From: Massilia sp. METH4
Lineage (GTDB): Bacteria; Pseudomonadota; Gammaproteobacteria; Burkholderiales; Burkholderiaceae_D
Reading direction: 5' to 3'
Assembly: GCF_037094685.1 (NCBI RefSeq)
Contig: NZ_CP146614.1
Coordinates: 1,984,001-2,048,000, forward strand
Length of the DNA stretch: 64,000 bases
Shown: piece after piece, positions 59,675-64,000 of the stretch
Position numbering within the stretch: the first letter of the stretch is position 1
How the letters are laid out: each line of letters opens with the position of its first letter
The notes under the pieces: generated by a model
The model's database searches: none
Told to the model about the DNA's origin: nothing
Seen by the model: the letters and a program-made list of their open reading frames with translations, nothing else
Position numbers and translations under genes: made by a program

Positions 59675-60306
59675 GCCGCTACCGCGCCGTGATCTTCGAC
59701 CTGGATGGCGTGATCACCGACACCGCCCGCTACCACTACCTGGCCTGGAAGCGCCTCGCCGAATCGCAGGGCGTGCATTTCGACGAGGCGTTCAACGAGC
59801 ACCTGAAGGGCATCGACCGCATGGGTTCGCTGGAGCTGATCCTGGCCTCCGCGCCGCGCCGCTACACGGACGCCGAAAAGCTGGCGCTGGCCACCGGGAA
59901 GAACGAGCATTACAAGACGCTGATCGCCACGATGACGCCGGCCGACCTGCTGCCCGGCGCCACGGCGGCGCTCGAGGCGGCGCGTGGCGCCGGCTTGAAG
60001 ATCGGCCTGGCTTCGGTCAGCCGCAACGCCTTCACCGTGCTGGACCGGCTCGGCATCACGGACCGCTTCGATTACGTGGTCGACGCGGCCACGATCGCGA
60101 AGGGCAAGCCCGATCCGGAGATTTTCCTGAAGGCGGCGCACGAACTGGGTGTGCCGCCAGCCGACTGCTTCGGTGTGGAAGACGCGGTGGCCGGCGTGGC
60201 ATCGATCAAGGCGGCCGGCATGCATGCCATCGGCGTGGGCGATCCCCGCGTGCTCGCGGAGGCCGACGAGGTGATACCGGACCTGACGGCCTTCCGCATC
60301 CCCTGA
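59671..60306 (+). CDS. pgmB: Beta-phosphoglucomutase
   Basis: A 211-residue HAD-superfamily enzyme with the nucleophile motif F-D-L-D-G-V at residues 9-14 (Asp10, Asp12), K-G-I-D-R near 46, S-V-S-R-N near 112 and G-V-E-D-A-V-A-G near 166. It converts beta-glucose-1-phosphate, the product of the phosphorylase before it, to glucose-6-phosphate. The start overlaps the phosphorylase stop. Confidence 0.93.
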   Translation: MSRYRAVIFDLDGVITDTARYHYLAWKRLAESQGVHFDEAFNEHLKGIDRMGSLELILASAPRRYTDAEKLALATGKNEHYKTLIATMTPADLLPGATAALEAARGAGLKIGLASVSRNAFTVLDRLGITDRFDYVVDAATIAKGKPDPEIFLKAAHELGVPPADCFGVEDAVAGVASIKAAGMHAIGVGDPRVLAEADEVIPDLTAFRIP

Positions 60307-60349
60307 TCATCCGCACCCCGGACCGGCAATAAAAAATGGAGGAGACACC

Positions 60350-61615
60350 ATGCAACGCCGCCGTATCCTGTTCATCCTGTTCCTGATCTACTTCGTGTTC
60401 GCGATCCTGCTGAACAGCGTGGGGACCGTGATCCTGCAGGTCATCAACAACTATGGCGTCGGCAAGTCCGCCGCCAGCGTGCTCGAAGGGTTCAAGGACC
60501 TGCCGATCGCCATCGTATCCTTCCTGGTCGCCTCGTTCCTGCCGCGGCTGGGCTACAAGCGGGCCATGCTCATCGGGCTGGCGATCGTCACCTGCGCCTG
60601 CCTGGCGATGCCTCTCGTGCCCGGCTTCGCCACCGCCAAGCTGCTGTTCCTGTCGGTGGGCGTGGCGTTCGCGCTGACCAAGGTGTCGGTGTACTCCACG
60701 CTGGGCCTGATCGCCACCGGTCGCAAGCACCACGCGGGCATGATGAACACGCTGGAAGGGTTCTTCATGGTCGGCGTGCTGTGCGCCTACTGGCTGTTCA
60801 GCTTCTTCATCGATTCAAGCAATCCCGCGTCGAAGAGCTGGCTGGGCGTCTACTGGCTGCTGGCGGCGCTGTGCGCCGTCACGTTCGCGCTGCTGGCTGG
60901 CACCGCGTTCGACGAACGCCTGGCCGAGCTGCCGGCCGAGCGCACGCCGGCGCAGGACTTTGCCGCCATGCTCAGGCTGTTCCTCAAGCCGCTCGTCTGC
61001 ATCTTCGTGGTGACCGCCTTCCTGTACGTGCTGATCGAGCAGAGCGTGGGAACCTGGCTGCCCACGTTCAACAACGAGATCCTGAAGCTGCCGGCGGCGA
61101 TGAGCGTGCAGGTGACGAGCATCTTCGCCGCCAGCCTGGCGCTGGGCAGGTTGTCGGCGGGTGTCGTATTGCGGCGGGTGCACTGGTATCCGGTCATGAA
61201 TGCGTGCCTGGTCGGCATGGCGGCGGTGGTGCTGCTCGCGTTGCCGCTCACGCACGGCGTGGCGCACGACCCGGAAGTAAGCTGGCTCACCGCCCCGCCG
61301 GCAGCCTTCCTGTTTCCGCTGATCGGCCTGTTCATGGCGCCGATCTACCCGGGCATCAATTCGGTGATGCTCAGTTCCCTGCCGCCGCACCAGCATTCGG
61401 CGATGACAGGTCTTCTCGTGATCTTTTCCGCACTGGGCGGCACGACCGGCTCGCTGATCACGGGCTATGTGTTCGGCGCCTTCAGCGGCCATTTCGCGTT
61501 CTACCTGACCCTGGTGCCGATCGGCGTGGTGCTGGTGATGCTGTTCTTCTTCCGACGCGCCGTCGAGGGGACGAAGGGCGAGGGGGTGTCCGCTATAATC
61601 GGCGGCCAGCACTGA
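60350..61615 (+). CDS. MFS sugar transporter
   Basis: A 421-residue protein with about 12 hydrophobic helices in two bundles and a short central loop (about 195-210). It lies 43 bases after the mutase with an AGGAGAC site. It is the inner-membrane step for the sugar that enters through the TonB receptor; the family resembles the FucP/glucose-galactose type. Substrate not readable. Confidence 0.87.
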   Translation: MQRRRILFILFLIYFVFAILLNSVGTVILQVINNYGVGKSAASVLEGFKDLPIAIVSFLVASFLPRLGYKRAMLIGLAIVTCACLAMPLVPGFATAKLLFLSVGVAFALTKVSVYSTLGLIATGRKHHAGMMNTLEGFFMVGVLCAYWLFSFFIDSSNPASKSWLGVYWLLAALCAVTFALLAGTAFDERLAELPAERTPAQDFAAMLRLFLKPLVCIFVVTAFLYVLIEQSVGTWLPTFNNEILKLPAAMSVQVTSIFAASLALGRLSAGVVLRRVHWYPVMNACLVGMAAVVLLALPLTHGVAHDPEVSWLTAPPAAFLFPLIGLFMAPIYPGINSVMLSSLPPHQHSAMTGLLVIFSALGGTTGSLITGYVFGAFSGHFAFYLTLVPIGVVLVMLFFFRRAVEGTKGEGVSAIIGGQH

Positions 61616-61640
61616 CCGTCCAGATCGTAACAACCCGCGC

Positions 61641-62651
61641 ATGAACCTGAAAGCCCTGGCCGACGCGCTCGGCATGTCCAAGACCACCGTCAGCCGGGCC
61701 CTGAACGGGTATCCCGAAGTATCCCAAGCGACCCGCGAGCGCGTGCTGGCGGCCGCCGCGGCAAGCGGCTATCGCGCCAATCCGGTCGCGCGCCACCTGG
61801 CCGTGGGCCGCAGCAATGTGTTCGGCATCATCTACCCGCTGTTGCCGGCGGACCTGGGCGACCCGATGTTCCTGGAAGTGGTGGGCGGCGTGTCCGCGGC
61901 GCTGGAAGCGGCCGGCATGAACTTCATCATCGTGCCCGTATCGACGGCGAACGAATTGCGCTCCTACGAGCAGATGGTGGCCGGGCACCGCGTGGATGGC
62001 CTGATCGTCAGCCGCACCCAGGTCGACGATCCGCGTATCACCTATCTGCTCGATGCAGGCTTTCCCTTCGTGGCTCATGGCCGTACCGCCAACGCGGCGG
62101 CGCATGCGTGGTTCGACCACGACAATGCGGCGGGCATTCGCCTGGCCCTGGACGCCCTGCTGGCACGAGGGCACCGGCGCATCGCGCTGCTGGGCTCTCC
62201 CGTCACCCTCAACTTCGCGCGCCAGCGCCGCGACAGTTTCGTGGCCGGCATGGCGGCCGCGGGATTGCGCCCCGACCCCCGCCACGTGATCGAGGCGGCC
62301 GTCGACCGCCGCGGCGGTTACGAGGCCATGCAACGCTTGCTGGCGGCGGGGCCGCGCCCCACCGCCGTCATCGTCGACAGCCACCTGTCGGGCGTGGGTG
62401 CCGTGCGGGCGCTGCTCGATGCCGGGGTGGCGATCGGCCGCGACATGTCCCTGGTGGTGTGGGGACGCATGGCCGATGCGCTGGCCGGCCTCGACGTGGC
62501 GACGATCGACCAGCCCGATGCGGCGGGAGCGGGAAAGAAGATGGGGGAAATGCTGCTGGCACTGCAGAACGGCGTGCCGGCGGCGCAGTTGCAGGTGGAG
62601 TGGCAACCGGTATTACTGCCCGGCGCGACGGTGGGACCCGCGCCGGACTGA
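61641..62651 (+). CDS. Second LacI family regulator
   Basis: A 336-residue regulator beginning M-N-L-K-A-L-A-D-A-L-G-M-S-K-T-T-V-S-R-A-L-N-G, the DNA-binding motif at the very N-terminus, followed by the ligand-binding domain with D-H-D-N-A-A-G near 158. It starts 25 bases after the transporter and is in the same operon, so it is probably feedback-controlled. It may act on the CAAACCGGTTTG site at 57324. Confidence 0.9.
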   Translation: MNLKALADALGMSKTTVSRALNGYPEVSQATRERVLAAAAASGYRANPVARHLAVGRSNVFGIIYPLLPADLGDPMFLEVVGGVSAALEAAGMNFIIVPVSTANELRSYEQMVAGHRVDGLIVSRTQVDDPRITYLLDAGFPFVAHGRTANAAAHAWFDHDNAAGIRLALDALLARGHRRIALLGSPVTLNFARQRRDSFVAGMAAAGLRPDPRHVIEAAVDRRGGYEAMQRLLAAGPRPTAVIVDSHLSGVGAVRALLDAGVAIGRDMSLVVWGRMADALAGLDVATIDQPDAAGAGKKMGEMLLALQNGVPAAQLQVEWQPVLLPGATVGPAPD

Positions 62652-62666
62652 GTCCGGCGCGCGTCC

Positions 62667-62882
62667 TCAACCCTTTCGCCGTCGCGGCGGCGCGGCCCGT
62701 TCCGGTTCGTCGGGCGCGGCATGGCTGTTGGCGGCATAGCCGCCGTGCTGCATCAGGTCGGAAAACGTGCGGCGGCGGATCTCGTCGCGCAGCAGGTCGG
62801 CCACCACCTGCGATTTCAGCAGGCCCATCTCGGCCGCTTCTTCGGCCAGGTCACGCGGAAGGTTGATTTCGATCGTCGTCAT
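62667..62882 (-). CDS. Orphan antitoxin-like protein
   Basis: A 71-residue protein starting at ATG 62882. The first 40 residues (T-I-E-I-N-L-P-R-D-L-A-E-E-A then A-D-L-L-R-D-E-I-R-R-R) fit a ribbon-helix-helix or VapB-type antitoxin; the C-terminal part is Pro/Arg-rich. No PIN or other toxin gene lies beside it, so the toxin has been lost or the protein works as a simple regulator. It lies 20 bases from the next gene. Confidence 0.55.
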   Translation of the reverse strand: MTTIEINLPRDLAEEAAEMGLLKSQVVADLLRDEIRRRTFSDLMQHGGYAANSHAAPDEPERAAPPRRRKG

Positions 62883-62901
62883 GAGTGAGGGTGTCTTTCG
62901 G

Positions 62902-63798
62902 TCAGGCCAGGATCAGGCGGTTGATGTAGCGGTCGAAGGGGAAGTTGCCGGTGTACGGTTCGGGTTCGTACACATAGGCGTAACTGCGAAACAGCGAATA
63001 CTGAATCTGCAGCATCAGGCGGGGCTTGGTGACGGGAGGGGAACCCTTGTGGACGCCGGCGGTATCGACGGCGAAGCCGAAGCCCCGCTCGCCGACGGCG
63101 GTGATCAGGCGGTCGTCGCCGTATTCGCGGCTGATCTCGCCGTCGGACTGGATCTTCAGGCGCATCGGCGCGCGGGTCTTGTGCGTGCCGCGCACGTAGA
63201 CGTGCGGGCCGTCTTCGGGACCCACGTCCGTCAGGTAAACGATCACCTTGAAATAGCGCCAGTCTTCCGAGTCGCGGTGGAAGGTCTGCAAGTCAGAACG
63301 CAGGCCCGGCGTGGGGAACGACCAGCGCACGCCCAGTTGCGAGATCGTCGGCTTGCAGCCGATGTAGCGTTCGGCCAGTTCCAGCAGGCGGCTGTCGTTC
63401 GCGAGCGCCAGGATGTGCGGGCAGCGCACGATGTCGTGCAGGCTGTATTCGGCGAGCCGCGCCGCGGACGGCACGTGCGCCAGCGTGAACATCGAGGTTT
63501 CGTCCTGCCGGTCCGTGAGGATCTTGTCGGCGAACCAGGCGTGAATGTCGTCGCACTGGTTCGCGCTGAGCACGTTGCCCAGCGCGGCGTAGCCTTCGGC
63601 ATGCAGCCGGTCCAGCAAATGCACGTGCGCAGGTGCCGCGTCGCTCGTCGCTTTGCCGTGCCGCGCACGCACCCAGTTCCGGAACATGCGAACGCACAAG
63701 CCACGCAAGTGAGGGGAAACGATGATGCGCTGCAGGTAGTAAAGAAAACTGTTGGCGGGCTTGAAGCCGTGTCCCGGCGTCAGTCTTGCATATCTCAT
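62902..63798 (-). CDS. Phytanoyl-CoA dioxygenase family protein
   Basis: A 298-residue Fe(II)/2-oxoglutarate oxygenase. The metal triad is visible as His174-x-Asp176 in F-H-R-D-S-E-D and His250 in A-G-V-H-K-G; Arg260 in T-K-P-R may bind 2-oxoglutarate. The family hydroxylates many small molecules and antibiotic intermediates, so the natural substrate is open. ATG 63798 is the first start. Confidence 0.87.
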   Translation of the reverse strand: MRYARLTPGHGFKPANSFLYYLQRIIVSPHLRGLCVRMFRNWVRARHGKATSDAAPAHVHLLDRLHAEGYAALGNVLSANQCDDIHAWFADKILTDRQDETSMFTLAHVPSAARLAEYSLHDIVRCPHILALANDSRLLELAERYIGCKPTISQLGVRWSFPTPGLRSDLQTFHRDSEDWRYFKVIVYLTDVGPEDGPHVYVRGTHKTRAPMRLKIQSDGEISREYGDDRLITAVGERGFGFAVDTAGVHKGSPPVTKPRLMLQIQYSLFRSYAYVYEPEPYTGNFPFDRYINRLILA

Positions 63799-63931
63799 GT
63801 CGGTCCTCGTCGAGGCCAGGGCAACGAGATAACAAGTTAGCGCAGGGGAAGCCTTTCACTTTGATGCATAGCAGGCGCAGCGGGAGGAACAATAGCTGGC
63901 AAGGCGGGTGCTTTGATGCAGGTCATTGCAA

Positions 63932-63960
63932 GCATGGCAAGGGGCATCCCCGTGCCATGC
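63932..63960. repeat. Hairpin in the upstream spacer of the dioxygenase gene
   Basis: GCATGGCA (63932-63939) pairs with TGCCATGC (63953-63960), and inside it GGGG pairs with CCCC after one mismatch, around a CAT loop. The spacer (63799-64000) otherwise holds no gene. The hairpin has no T-tract and may be a small palindromic repeat. Confidence 0.55.
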
Positions 63961-64000
63961 CTGCGTGTGTTACATATTGCGGCGGTACTGCCCGCCGACT

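Noticed and set aside
63932..63960. Sigma-54 promoter upstream of the dioxygenase gene
   Set aside because: The minus strand reads TGGCACG, a perfect -24 element, but no TTGC-type -12 element follows at the right distance; the sequence is better explained as the arm of a hairpin.

Overview
The window is GC-rich and densely coded, with many 1-4 base stop/start overlaps. Its gene content (XrtA exosortase locus, TonB receptor with LacI regulators, FeeM-like acyltransferase, small palindromic elements) suggests a betaproteobacterium of the Oxalobacteraceae, in the Massilia/Duganella/Pseudoduganella group. That assignment is inferred from family content, not from a marker gene. No rRNA, tRNA, CRISPR array or insertion-sequence transposase was seen.

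Bases 1-47 kb form a large exosortase A (XrtA/EpsH-type) exopolysaccharide island in several operons. After a partial VanZ-like gene, a minus-strand operon (7711 to 1303) encodes a DegT-type aminotransferase, a FemAB/GNAT-like acyltransferase, an acyl carrier protein, two exosortase-associated hydrolases, a glycosyltransferase and a TPR protein. A plus-strand operon diverges from it (7951-18740): acyl-CoA ligase, PLP decarboxylase, asparagine-synthase-like enzyme, polysaccharide deacetylase, low-molecular-weight phosphatase, acyltransferase, ATP-grasp protein and two family 2 glycosyltransferases. A repeat-rich 0.5 kb spacer leads to a FeeM-like N-acyl amino acid synthase.

A minus-strand operon (24133 to 20311) carries a secreted GYWK-motif protein, a PqqD-like protein, an HprK-related kinase, a nucleotidyltransferase and a lytic transglycosylase. 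This is the HPr-rel-A type of system, whose function is unknown and which is the best candidate here for undescribed biology. It is followed by a minus-strand pair, trypsin-like protease and Wza-type export lipoprotein, preceded by a good sigma-54 promoter match.

The main plus-strand EPS operon (26118-48188) encodes the chain-length protein, tyrosine autokinase, outer-membrane protein, ATPase, WecB epimerase, deacetylase, FemAB protein, several glycosyltransferases, exosortase A fused to EpsI, amidotransferase, CapK-like ligase, O-glycosylation ligase, a third deacetylase, a flippase and a small 2Fe-2S ferredoxin. Polymer assembly, export, tyrosine-phosphorylation control and surface-protein sorting are thus encoded together. 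No PEP-CTERM substrate and no PrsK/PrsR regulator lies in the window.

From 48 kb on the content is ordinary accessory sequence: a 103-bp palindromic element, a hypothetical gene, a MoaD/ThiS-like protein with a BNR-repeat protein, a serralysin-like protease, and a TetR regulator divergent from an MBL-fold hydrolase with two matching operators. A disaccharide-use locus follows (TonB receptor, LacI, GH65 phosphorylase, beta-phosphoglucomutase, MFS transporter, second LacI), with recognisable operators. An orphan antitoxin-like protein and a phytanoyl-CoA dioxygenase-like enzyme close the window.
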